This document shows, one piece after another, positions 18,133-25,567 of a stretch of 64,000 bases of DNA. A program made the translations under genes and the position numbers. The DNA comes from Anabaena sphaerica FACHB-251. Its GTDB lineage: Bacteria; Cyanobacteriota; Cyanobacteriia; Cyanobacteriales; Nostocaceae. The stretch covers positions 744,001 through 808,000 of the forward strand of contig NZ_JACJQU010000002.1 in assembly GCF_014696825.1 (NCBI RefSeq), read 5' to 3'. Below the pieces are notes generated by a model, which ran no database searches, was not told the DNA's origin, and saw nothing but the letters and a program-made list of their open reading frames with translations. Within the stretch, counting starts at the first letter, position 1. Each line of letters starts with the position of its first letter.

Positions 18133-18531
18133 GGATGTTGTTTAGATTTTAGTAAAAATTATAACTGATTTTTGGAAAATCTCACTTTGTTAATGTTTTT
18201 TAACCGTCATTTTTCGATTAGCATCATAAACAGCCTGGGAATCAATTCCCAGTCTCAGAGCGAAAGTCCACTAAAGTGGACTCAAAGATTGTTTCGGTGG
18301 TTGCAGAATAAATTGTACTCTAGAAATGCCATAATTGAGATTGGTTAATTAGATAAAATCAAATATCTATACTTTTAATATACCTTGAATACACTTTGCA
18401 TATACTTCACTTATATCTACTTCTAATATACCTATCTCTATACCTTGGCTCAACTTCATTCCCTCAAATTGGTGACAAGATAAAGATATAGAAACGAGAG
18501 AGAAATTCAAAAATAAAAGGCAGTAAAAACC
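18133..18531. other. Repeat-rich spacer upstream of small membrane protein
   Basis: No gene. It contains a palindrome-rich dispersed repeat (GGGAATCAATTCCC, AGTCCACTAAAGTGGACT, about 18236-18275). A run at about 18364-18450 has repeated ATACYT and TATACTT words. The bases before the next ATG carry AAAGGCAG as a possible ribosome site. Confidence 0.5.
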
Positions 18532-18774
18532 ATGAACCAACAAATTAAGGAAGAATTACTCCGTCAAGCAAAGCTAACTTTTAATGTCGCTTTGTGTGTT
18601 TCCGCAGCTTCAGCTATGATGACATTATTTGGCGTAGGTTTAATCTATTTCAACAAAGTATCAGAAGCTAGTTTAACCGCAGGTGGTGGCGCTTTGGCAA
18701 CTATGACTAGCCTGAATTTTGCTAAACAAACTAAGGATGAATTATGCGAAATGATTGAGGAGGATGAAGACTAA
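18532..18774 (+). CDS. Small two-helix membrane protein (TRADD-N-associated membrane domain-like)
   Basis: 80 residues: amphipathic N-terminus (NQQIKEELLRQAK), helix 1 about 17-40 (FNVALCVSAASAMMTLFGV), short linker with FNKVSE, helix 2 about 46-64 (LTAGGGALATMTSLNFAK), acidic tail ending EEDED. This pattern resembles the cyanobacterial two-transmembrane domain described next to TRADD-N and other conflict-system domains. Here it stands alone, 400 bp from a ruined STAND NTPase on the other strand. The family call is by pattern and only moderately sure; function in signalling or defence is inference. Confidence 0.6.
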   Translation: MNQQIKEELLRQAKLTFNVALCVSAASAMMTLFGVGLIYFNKVSEASLTAGGGALATMTSLNFAKQTKDELCEMIEEDED

Positions 18775-19099
18775 AATTAGTAGAGGTAAAGTAAAGTCCC
18801 AGAAGCTAGGGAATAAATTAAGAGTCTATAGCTTAAGTCGGGTAAAACCGACTATTTTGGCTTGAAGGATTCTATTTCACGAATAAATTTTGATTTTTAG
18901 TTATAAAGATTGCGTTTTAACGCACTTTAAATATTAGACCGGAAATTGATTTCCGGGCGGGTCTGGAAACAAACAGATAAGACATTTTTGGCTTAATTTG
19001 ATACCAATAAAACCCCTACCCCAAATCAAATTTTTCTGTTAATACTGTAAAAACTCAAATTCCCATCCTGTGAAATCTATTTATCATCGATAAAACATT
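18775..19099. repeat. Palindromic repeat region (AGTCGGG-TAAAACCGACT type)
   Basis: No gene. Around 18825-18860 the run CTTAAGTCGGGTAAAACCGA lies in a unit also seen at about 48098-48128. It is followed by GCGTTTTAACGC and GGAAATTGATTTCC palindromes, which are further members of the same dispersed repeat class. Confidence 0.55.
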
Positions 19100-19945
19100 A
19101 TGTCTCACAATTCCAATTCCACAAACAACCACAACAAAACAATAAAAATAATTGCTGTCACCAGCATAGCATTATCTCTCACCGCTTGTACCAACAACCA
19201 AAATACACCCCAATTAAAAACTAACAGCGAAGCCGTGGGTGTTTCCATTCCAGAAAATCAAACTAATCCAAAATCACAACCACCTGCTAAAATCGAAAAC
19301 TTTAATTTTACCGTCCCAGCTAAATTTCAAGGGAAGACAGTTTATAAAGTCGAACCCAAAAACAACGAAAAAGTCATTGCTTTAACCATTGATGATGGTC
19401 CCTGGCCAAAAACCACGGTAGAAATGTTAGATATCCTCAAACAAAATGATGTAAAAGCCACATTCTTTTGGGTAGGAAGTTCCTTAAAAAATTATCCCGA
19501 AATAGCCAAACGAGTAGTAGCCGAAGGTCACGCTATTGGTAATCATACATGGAATCATTTATATAAACGCATGGATGCAGCCACAGCTAAAAATGAAATT
19601 GAAAAAACAAATGAATTAATCTATAAAACAACAGGTGTAAAAACATCTTTTTTCCGTCCACCTGGAGGCTATTTAAACAATGGATTAGCCGCTTATGCTA
19701 AAAGTCAAAAAAACTCTGTTGTCATGTGGTCAGTGACCTCAGCAGACACCGATCCTCGTGCAAAATATCAAGTATTTGTTAAAAATATTCTCAGAGATGC
19801 TAAACCCGGCGCAATTGTTTTAATGCACGATGGTGGCGGGAATCGTCAACGAACCGTCCAAGCCTTACCAGAAATCATCACTGGACTAAAACAACAAGGT
19901 TATAGATTTGTCACAATTCCCGAATTATTAGAAATGGAAAAATAA
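19100..19945 (+). CDS. NodB-family polysaccharide deacetylase lipoprotein
   Basis: 281 residues. Removes N- or O-acetyl groups from cell-wall or extracellular polysaccharide. The N-terminus has a short basic region, a hydrophobic stretch and a lipobox (LSLTAC), so it should be a membrane-anchored lipoprotein. NodB motifs: TIDDGP (metal Asp), HxxxH in HAIGNHTWNH, RPPGG, and LMHDGGG. The linker from residue 35 to 75 is polar and probably flexible. It stands alone between repeat regions. Peptidoglycan deacetylase is the most likely role, but chitooligosaccharide or exopolysaccharide substrates cannot be excluded. Confidence 0.88.
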   Translation: MSHNSNSTNNHNKTIKIIAVTSIALSLTACTNNQNTPQLKTNSEAVGVSIPENQTNPKSQPPAKIENFNFTVPAKFQGKTVYKVEPKNNEKVIALTIDDGPWPKTTVEMLDILKQNDVKATFFWVGSSLKNYPEIAKRVVAEGHAIGNHTWNHLYKRMDAATAKNEIEKTNELIYKTTGVKTSFFRPPGGYLNNGLAAYAKSQKNSVVMWSVTSADTDPRAKYQVFVKNILRDAKPGAIVLMHDGGGNRQRTVQALPEIITGLKQQGYRFVTIPELLEMEK

Positions 19946-19972
19946 AAGAGGCAGAAGTCTGGAATCTCTTTT

Positions 19973-20009
19973 TCCTCCTGCCTCCTGCCTTCTGCCTTCT
20001 GCCTTCTTC
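19973..20009. repeat. Short tandem heptamer repeat (CCTTCTG)
   Basis: Run of 7-base units of the form CCTCCTG/CCTTCTG just after the deacetylase gene, reaching the stop codon of the next gene. Typical STRR of heterocystous cyanobacteria. Confidence 0.8.
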
Positions 20010-20397
20010 ACTCACTCACAACAGAAGCACAAACCTGAGCTTCTTGCCAAAGTTTGTGTAAAAAGAACTCGGTGCGATCGCTCATCGTCGTCACAAACAC
20101 ACCCACAGCATCCTCAGAACCATCTGATAACCAGGAACCCCGCAGGGTGACTTCCAGATATTCAGCATCGCTCTTGGACAGGGCTATGATTTCACCATCA
20201 TTTCGTCGCGCTTCAGCCTTCAGCCTTTCTACTCCCGGTAAATCAACAGGAAGCAAAAAGGAAGCCGTGCTAGGTTCAAAATGTAAAGTTTGACCAACCC
20301 GCAGTGCCAAAATCACTCTCTGCGCCACCCATTCTTCTAGTGACAGCGTGAGACACTCTAAATAAAAGCTTCCTTCAGTGTAAGTTAATTTCAGCAT
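20008..20397 (-). CDS. Cyanobacterial protein of unknown function
   Basis: 129 residues, soluble, acidic. Begins MLKLTYTEGSFYLECL and ends at the edge of a heptamer repeat. There is no membrane segment or recognisable catalytic motif. It lies 16 bp downstream of the HNH endonuclease gene on the same strand, so the two are almost certainly co-transcribed. I do not recognise a domain; the position with the HNH gene is the only functional hint. Confidence 0.75.
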   Translation of the reverse strand: MLKLTYTEGSFYLECLTLSLEEWVAQRVILALRVGQTLHFEPSTASFLLPVDLPGVERLKAEARRNDGEIIALSKSDAEYLEVTLRGSWLSDGSEDAVGVFVTTMSDRTEFFLHKLWQEAQVCASVVSE

Positions 20398-20413
20398 TCC
20401 TTATGCTCTCCTG

Positions 20414-20932
20414 TTATTCCAGGTCTGCTTGCAAATCCACCCAAAATTTTTCTGCAAAAGAAACAGCAGGGTGAACTGGCGCTTTTGGTTTGGTACGTAG
20501 CTGCATCCCAACTTCAGCCAGACTTTTATCGCCTTTACGAGAGTTACATCTAGAGCAGGCTGTGACTACGTTATCCCAGGTATGAAGTCCCCCTTTAGAT
20601 CGAGGAATCACATGATCCAAGGTCAGATGTTTGTTTGTCCCACAATATTGACAACTGTGATGGTCTCGCCGCAGCACTTCCCGCCGATTCACTGGGGGAA
20701 CTTTCCACATCCTTTCAGCCGCTGCAATTTTCAAGCGGATGTGTTTTGGCACAGATAATACCAAGCTAGGCGAGTGAACTAACCATCCCGGTTCTGCGGA
20801 AAAGTCTAGTGGCTCGGCTTTATTAGTTACCAACAACACAATGGCTCGCTTGATATTTACCCGACACAGTGGCAAGTAATTTTGAGAAAACACCACCACG
20901 GATTGCTCTAACACTTGCATGGCGATCATCAC
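20414..20932 (-). CDS. HNH endonuclease family protein
   Basis: 172 residues. The C-terminal half has a complete HNH fold: RRDHHSCQYCG (first CxxC), LTLDHVIPRSKGG with the DH pair, TWDNVVTACSRCN (Asn and second CxxC). The N-terminal half (VLEQSVVVFSQNYLPLCRVN) is the conserved extension of a widespread bacterial HNH group. Such proteins cut DNA or act in repair; the target is unknown. An internal ATG at 20920 (MQVLEQ) is an alternative start. First gene of a two-gene unit with the 129-residue protein. Confidence 0.85.
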   Translation of the reverse strand: MMIAMQVLEQSVVVFSQNYLPLCRVNIKRAIVLLVTNKAEPLDFSAEPGWLVHSPSLVLSVPKHIRLKIAAAERMWKVPPVNRREVLRRDHHSCQYCGTNKHLTLDHVIPRSKGGLHTWDNVVTACSRCNSRKGDKSLAEVGMQLRTKPKAPVHPAVSFAEKFWVDLQADLE

Positions 20933-21029
20933 AGCCTGACTCCTTATTAACAGCTATCAGGGAATAGGTAAAGAATTTTCTCCCCATCTCCCCAGTCCCC
21001 AGTTACCTACCTGTTCACTGATATAAAAA

Positions 21030-21063
21030 ACCCCCGCTTCACCTAAATCAGAAGCGGGGGTTA
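21030..21063 (-). terminator. Strong intrinsic terminator (minus strand)
   Basis: Stem AACCCCCGCTTC / GAAGCGGGGGTT with a short AT-rich loop, followed on the minus strand by TTTTTTAT. It is placed to end leftward transcription coming from about 21.1-21.3 kb. Confidence 0.75.
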
Positions 21064-21088
21064 AAATTGACCTGATACTTTTCTGGTC

Positions 21089-21334
21089 TTATTTTGGTAC
21101 AGCATTTTCTTTGTACCTCCCGCTATTTGTATCTAAATGTGGTTTACCATTCAGCCAATCAAAACTGATATATCTAAAATCATTATTACCCTCTGTGTTT
21201 TGCCTTTGATGCTGGCTACCATCGGCCATAAATAAATACTTCACTCCCACAGCAGCAAATTCCCAACTGGCTTGGCTGTTGGTGGGATGGGAGAGAGTTG
21301 AAATGGGGTAAATGGATTTCACAGAAAATTTCAC
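21089..21334 (-). CDS. Possible small protein of unknown function
   Basis: 81-codon frame whose stop lies 26 bp before the strong minus-strand terminator, which is the main reason to consider it real. The C-terminal half (MADGSQHQRQNTEG, DWLNGKPHLDTNSGRYKEN) is polar and looks protein-like; the N-terminal half overlaps the promoter region of the divergent ribbon-helix-helix gene, so the true start may be the internal ATG near 21229. No family recognised. Confidence 0.35.
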   Translation of the reverse strand: MKFSVKSIYPISTLSHPTNSQASWEFAAVGVKYLFMADGSQHQRQNTEGNNDFRYISFDWLNGKPHLDTNSGRYKENAVPK

Positions 21335-21405
21335 CTATTGAACATTCCTTTAAACATACTACACTTGTATTACTATCCTGTCTATATCTATAAGGAGAAA
21401 AAATC

Positions 21406-21741
21406 ATGCATACCATCACACGCACCTCAACCACCGATATGGAAGTTACCAGCATCCGTTTGGAACGCGAACTGAAGGATAAACTTAAAGAGATAGCTGG
21501 CAATCAGGGATATCAAGCTCTGATTCGAGATGTTCTCTGGAATTATGTGCAGCAAAAATCAGGTGAGTGGAAACCTCGATTTTCACGCGCTGACATTCGA
21601 GCTAGTATAGCGGCAACAGCCCAGCAAGATGAACGCTGTGTCCTCACAGGTAAATTAATTGAAGCTCAACAGCCAATGTTATTAGGACTGACGAGGAATG
21701 GCGACATGGTTCCTCTAAGTGTCGAGAGTTTGGCTCTCTAG
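21406..21741 (+). CDS. Ribbon-helix-helix (CopG-like) DNA-binding protein
   Basis: 111 residues. Residues about 12-50 (MEVTSIRLERELKDKLKEIA then ALIRDVLWNYVQQ) have the strand-helix-helix pattern of a CopG/Arc-type dimeric DNA-binding domain. The C-terminal part (about 60-111) includes DERCVLTGKLIEAQQPMLLG and may be a ligand or partner domain. A clear ribosome site AAGGAG precedes the ATG. No toxin gene is next to it on the same strand, so a toxin-antitoxin role is not supported here. Confidence 0.78.
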   Translation: MHTITRTSTTDMEVTSIRLERELKDKLKEIAGNQGYQALIRDVLWNYVQQKSGEWKPRFSRADIRASIAATAQQDERCVLTGKLIEAQQPMLLGLTRNGDMVPLSVESLAL

Positions 21742-21771
21742 TGTATTATTGCTTAGGTTTCCAGTGGTCAT

Positions 21772-21930
21772 GATAGTAGTGGTGAACTACCTACACTGAC
21801 TCTTCGAGTACAGTGTAGGCTTCCTGTCCAACAAAAAGCGCAGTAGTAGATTTGTTGCGTCCTCTATTACTGCGACTTACATCTGGGCGACAAGCTTTAT
21901 CCCCCGTTCCAGAGGTCAAACCTTCGGCTT
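21772..21930 (-). mobile_element. tnpB 3'-end and right-end hairpin relic (IS200/IS605 type)
   Basis: On the minus strand a frame reading SGTGDKACRPDVSRSNRGRN, STTALFVGQEAYTVLEESV and stop resembles the variable C-terminal tail of TnpB. It is followed at once by a stem (CTACACTG with CAGTGTAG, 21790-21818) and GTAGTTCA. The catalytic part is absent. Family call is moderate. Confidence 0.45.
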
Positions 21931-21994
21931 CGCTCAGGTTAAAAACTTGTACTGAGCGTAGTCGAAGTATCCGTAGTCCCTCATCTCTGAGGTT

Positions 21995-22083
21995 ACAGCA
22001 GATTGCAGATCAATGAGGTACAGAATCTAAATTGAAACTTATACACAAAGTCAGTTTTACTCCTGACTCCTGACTCCTGCTGT
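21995..22083. repeat. Dispersed ACAGCAG...CTGCTGT repeat, copy 1 (short form)
   Basis: Starts ACAGCAGATTGCAGATCAAT and ends with TCCTGACTCCTGACTCCTGC plus TGT. Copies with extra inserts lie at 28.2 and 43.1 kb. The rest of the spacer 21742-22476 holds the tnpB relic, a CTTCGGCTTCGCTCAG/CTGAGCGTAGTCGAAG inverted repeat and AT-rich sequence, with no gene. Confidence 0.7.
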
Positions 22084-22476
22084 ATTTAACGTTAAGTTTA
22101 ATGTAAATTCATAGACCTAAGTAAAAACCCACTATACCTTGTCACTACCATATTCAGTGTTAATGCGTAAGCTATTTATGATATTTTTTATGTAATTACA
22201 GAGAAATTACGGTTTATGTAGAGTTACAAACAAGATATCCTAGATTGATGATAATAGACTTACTCAATCTCCAAACCTTGAAAATCCTGTAAAGCAGGCA
22301 TTGAGATTGATAAAATTATCATAACCTAGATAACTCAAATTAGTTCATAAATCCAAATAGAGGTAATTAATATTTGTATACCTGAAAGGGTAAAAAAATT
22401 TTAGCACATTCTTCATAAATTACTTGTAATTTATCAGGGAGAAGCAAGATAATTAAAGATCAAAAACGTAAAAATA

Positions 22477-24507
22477 ATGAAAAAACGTTTATTATCACTG
22501 CCACAATATATAAATAATGATGTAGATCAACTACAACCATATAGAGCCAAGCTGATGCAGCAACAGGAAAAAACAGCCCATACGTTGGTGCATAAAATTA
22601 ATCATATAGTTGCCAATAGTCAAGCTACATCCTTGATATTGCAAGAAATTTCTCACTTGCTAGGAGTAGCATTGAAAGCAGATTGCTGCTGTTTAGTGAC
22701 AACTATCAGTGATGAATCTGGTGAAGTATCTGCGGCTAATTGGTGTAGTGAACAATTTTTGGACGTGTCACAATCTAGCGAAATATTATCAAGGCAGCAA
22801 TTGTTGATGAGTTCACCATCTATACAATGCGCTACTGAACAATTAACTATTGAAGATATTTCCACAATTCAAAAAACGCTAGCAATTAGTTGTCAATCTT
22901 GGGCAATACCGATGCAATCGGTTTTAGCAATTCCCACGCGATTTAGTGGTAAAAATAACGGGGTAATTTGCCTGATAAAATTCCACGCATATCAATGGAA
23001 TGAATCAGAAAAAAATTTACTGCAAGCAATAGCGCCATCTTGTGCGATCGCTTTAGCTCAAGTAGCCCAAACACAGATACTCGCTAATCAAAAGCATGAT
23101 CTGCACAAAGGCAACCAGCATCAAATTTTAATTAAGCGATTAACTACTTTAAGTCTTAGTAACTTGGAGTTAAATCAAATGCTCCAGTTAGTTATTTCAT
23201 CGACGGCCGAATCTTTAGAAGCAGATCGAGGATTACTGATTTTATTAAAATATACAGATCCAATGTTTAGGAATCGTCAAAAAAAGCAAATTCCTAAAGC
23301 CAAAGCCACTGTAGTTGGAGAATGGACTAAAACTCAAAACCCTGCTGAAACCAGGTTAGATAAATTAGATCAGTCTTTTTGGTTGTCAGAGTGTGGATTA
23401 TGCCAACGTGTATTTGTAGAATCGGGGAAACCGATCATGATTGATAATTGTCCAGAGCAAAAAGAGAATTGGAAACCAAATCCATTGTTTGCCATTGAAG
23501 AGTTTCCTGCCACATTATTAATGCCATTAGAAAATCAAGGCAATGTTTTAGGATTTGTGGTTTTACAACAACAAGTTGCTCGCAGTTGGCAACCCACAGA
23601 GTTAAATATTGTGGAAATGGTCTGCGCTCAATTGAGTAATGCCATAATTCAATCACAAACACTGCGACAAGTACAAAATTTAGTAGATGAAAGAACAGAG
23701 CAACTCAAGCGCAGTTTGGAAGTACAAGCAAAATTGTACGAAAGAACAAAGCAGTATGTTGAGCAGTTGCAAGAACTCAATGAACTTAAAGATGAATTTG
23801 TCAGCAACATCAGCGATCGCTTGCGTTATCCTCTGACAAATATGCGGATGTCAATTCGTAATTTACGTTTACCAGGAATTTCACCAGAACGTCAAGCCCG
23901 ATACCTAGATATTCTAGAGTCAGAATGCACCAAGGAAATTAACTTGATTAATGACCTCCTCACGCTCCAGAAACTAGAATCCCACCAGGAAGCACCGCAA
24001 TTTGAAACTATAAACTTAAATACTAAAATTAATGACTTGGTAGCTACTGTAGAAAAGCCCTTCTTAGATCAGGCATTATCTGTAGCCGTAGATTTACCTA
24101 AAGAACCATTAAAACTCCAAACTGAAATCGAGAGTTTTGACCGCATTTTGCAAGAACTGTTAAACAATGTCAGTAAATACTCGGAGCGTGATACTATCGT
24201 CCATTTACAGGCGACTCACAGAGTCGAACAAGAAGTGGATCAAGTTATGATTAAAGTGACTAATACAGGACGTGGCATCTCGCAAGAGGAAGCAGCCTAT
24301 ATCTTTGATAAGTTCCGACGTGGTAAAGGACGTTGGACTCCTGGTACTGGCTTAGGATTGGCTTTAGTCAAGTCTCTGGTACAGCATTTGCATGGAGCGA
24401 TCGCTGTTGAGAGTACCCCCATTGAGAACTCTCATTTAAGCGAAATTTGTTTTACCCTCACCCTACCTCAGTTTTCCTCAGCAAATCATCCACATTCTCA
24501 ACAGTGA
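22477..24507 (+). CDS. GAF-GAF histidine-kinase-like protein lacking the phospho-acceptor His
   Basis: 676 residues, no membrane segment. Two GAF domains (about 45-200 and 215-395), coiled-coil linker (VDERTEQLKRSLEVQ), then a HisKA-like and HATPase_c pair. Where sensor kinases have SHELRTPL the protein has ISDRLRYPLTNMRMS (about 448-462), so the acceptor His is Asp. The ATP domain keeps the N box (ELLNNVSKYS), F box (IFDKFRRGKG) and G2 (GTGLGLALVKSL), but the G1 Asp is Asn (TNTGRGIS). It may be a pseudokinase, or a kinase for another partner in trans. Its stop overlaps the GTG of the next gene, implying translational coupling. Confidence 0.88.
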   Translation: MKKRLLSLPQYINNDVDQLQPYRAKLMQQQEKTAHTLVHKINHIVANSQATSLILQEISHLLGVALKADCCCLVTTISDESGEVSAANWCSEQFLDVSQSSEILSRQQLLMSSPSIQCATEQLTIEDISTIQKTLAISCQSWAIPMQSVLAIPTRFSGKNNGVICLIKFHAYQWNESEKNLLQAIAPSCAIALAQVAQTQILANQKHDLHKGNQHQILIKRLTTLSLSNLELNQMLQLVISSTAESLEADRGLLILLKYTDPMFRNRQKKQIPKAKATVVGEWTKTQNPAETRLDKLDQSFWLSECGLCQRVFVESGKPIMIDNCPEQKENWKPNPLFAIEEFPATLLMPLENQGNVLGFVVLQQQVARSWQPTELNIVEMVCAQLSNAIIQSQTLRQVQNLVDERTEQLKRSLEVQAKLYERTKQYVEQLQELNELKDEFVSNISDRLRYPLTNMRMSIRNLRLPGISPERQARYLDILESECTKEINLINDLLTLQKLESHQEAPQFETINLNTKINDLVATVEKPFLDQALSVAVDLPKEPLKLQTEIESFDRILQELLNNVSKYSERDTIVHLQATHRVEQEVDQVMIKVTNTGRGISQEEAAYIFDKFRRGKGRWTPGTGLGLALVKSLVQHLHGAIAVESTPIENSHLSEICFTLTLPQFSSANHPHSQQ

Positions 24508-25079
24508 CTACAGAAAACAACTCAACGGGACTTGATTCCCCCACCCCCATTGATGACAATGCTCTAGAAGCTAATTTGGATGTTGATTCAGTTAGCATCC
24601 AAGTGGAGAAATTATCCGATAGACAGCGGCAAATTACCGCCAAAGTCCAAATTCCCCACCCCATCGAAAAAGTCTGGAAGATTCTCACAGACTATGAAGC
24701 CTTGCCTCAATTCATTCCTAATCTAGCCAAAAGCTGTCTGTTAGACCATCCCAATGGAGGCATACGTCTTGAACAGATAGGCTCTCAGCGATTGTTAAAT
24801 TTCAAATTTTGTGCGCGTGTAGTTCTGGATCTCGAAGAAATCTTCCCCAAACTCATCAACTTTCAAATGGTAGAAGGAGATTTTAAAGGATTTGCTGGTA
24901 GTTGGTGCTTAGAGCCTTATTCTCTTGGTGCAAACCAAGGAACAATTCTCTGCTACACAATCCAAGTTTGGCCTAAGCTCACAATGCCAATAGCAATCAT
25001 TGAGAACCGCCTCAGCAAAGACCTGCAACTAAACCTTCTGGCAATTCGCCAACGGGCAAATGAGTTAAGCATCGTGTAA
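24504..25079 (+). CDS. START-like (SRPBCC) lipid/ligand-binding protein
   Basis: 191 residues from the GTG that overlaps the kinase-like gene stop (GTGA). After a polar leader of ~45 residues the START/polyketide-cyclase fold begins: KVQIPHPIEKVWKILTDYEA, LPQFIPNLAKS, then strands to the last helix IAIIENRLSKDLQLNLLAIR. The family binds hydrophobic ligands such as lipids, quinones or tetrapyrroles. An ATG at 24447 is in frame but would lie deep in the upstream gene; the overlap start is more likely. Coupling suggests its level is tied to that of the GAF-GAF protein. Confidence 0.82.
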   Translation: MTTENNSTGLDSPTPIDDNALEANLDVDSVSIQVEKLSDRQRQITAKVQIPHPIEKVWKILTDYEALPQFIPNLAKSCLLDHPNGGIRLEQIGSQRLLNFKFCARVVLDLEEIFPKLINFQMVEGDFKGFAGSWCLEPYSLGANQGTILCYTIQVWPKLTMPIAIIENRLSKDLQLNLLAIRQRANELSIV

Positions 25080-25167
25080 GCTGCTGGTTATCAAATCAGC
25101 ATAGCTAAATTGAATAGGTAGAAAAGAAGTTGTTTTCCATTCTCTTCTACCTTTCTAGTTTTTTTAA

Positions 25168-25240
25168 TACCCCCAGGGGAATTCGAATCCCCGTTACCTC
25201 CGTGAAAGGGAGGTGTCCTAGGCCTCTAGACGATGGGGGC
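25168..25240 (-). tRNA. tRNA-Glu (anticodon UUC)
   Basis: 73 nt, reads GCCCCCATCGTCTAGAGGCC at its 5' end; seven-pair acceptor stem GCCCCCA/TGGGGGT, anticodon loop CTTTCAC with TTC, T-arm GGGGATTCGAATTCCCC, discriminator A. No encoded CCA. In cyanobacteria this tRNA also feeds tetrapyrrole synthesis. Confidence 0.96.
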
Positions 25241-25567
25241 ATCGGACTTCAGACTTTTAATAATCTACCTGATTTTTCAGAAGATGTCAACACCTTTTTC
25301 TAAAAAATTTTTCACGGCATCCAAATCTTCTAAATTCAGCAGATTACAAGGTGATCACAGATGAAGAGAAATCAATTCAAAATTCAAAAACTCCCAACCC
25401 TACACCCTCTTCCGGTCGCCAAATAGCTAAAAAAGATGTACTATAGATAACTAAGCATAACAAAATCTCTTATTTTTTCAAAGATGGGTGTGCGGTTGTA
25501 CGCTGTAGAGTTAGTATTTATGATTCTTTACAGAGGATTTTGAAATCAATCGCTCAAAATCTACAAC

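Noticed and set aside
20054-20293. Plus-strand frame of 79 codons
   Set aside because: Mirror of the 129-aa minus-strand gene; composition is Ser/Arg-rich as expected for a shadow frame.
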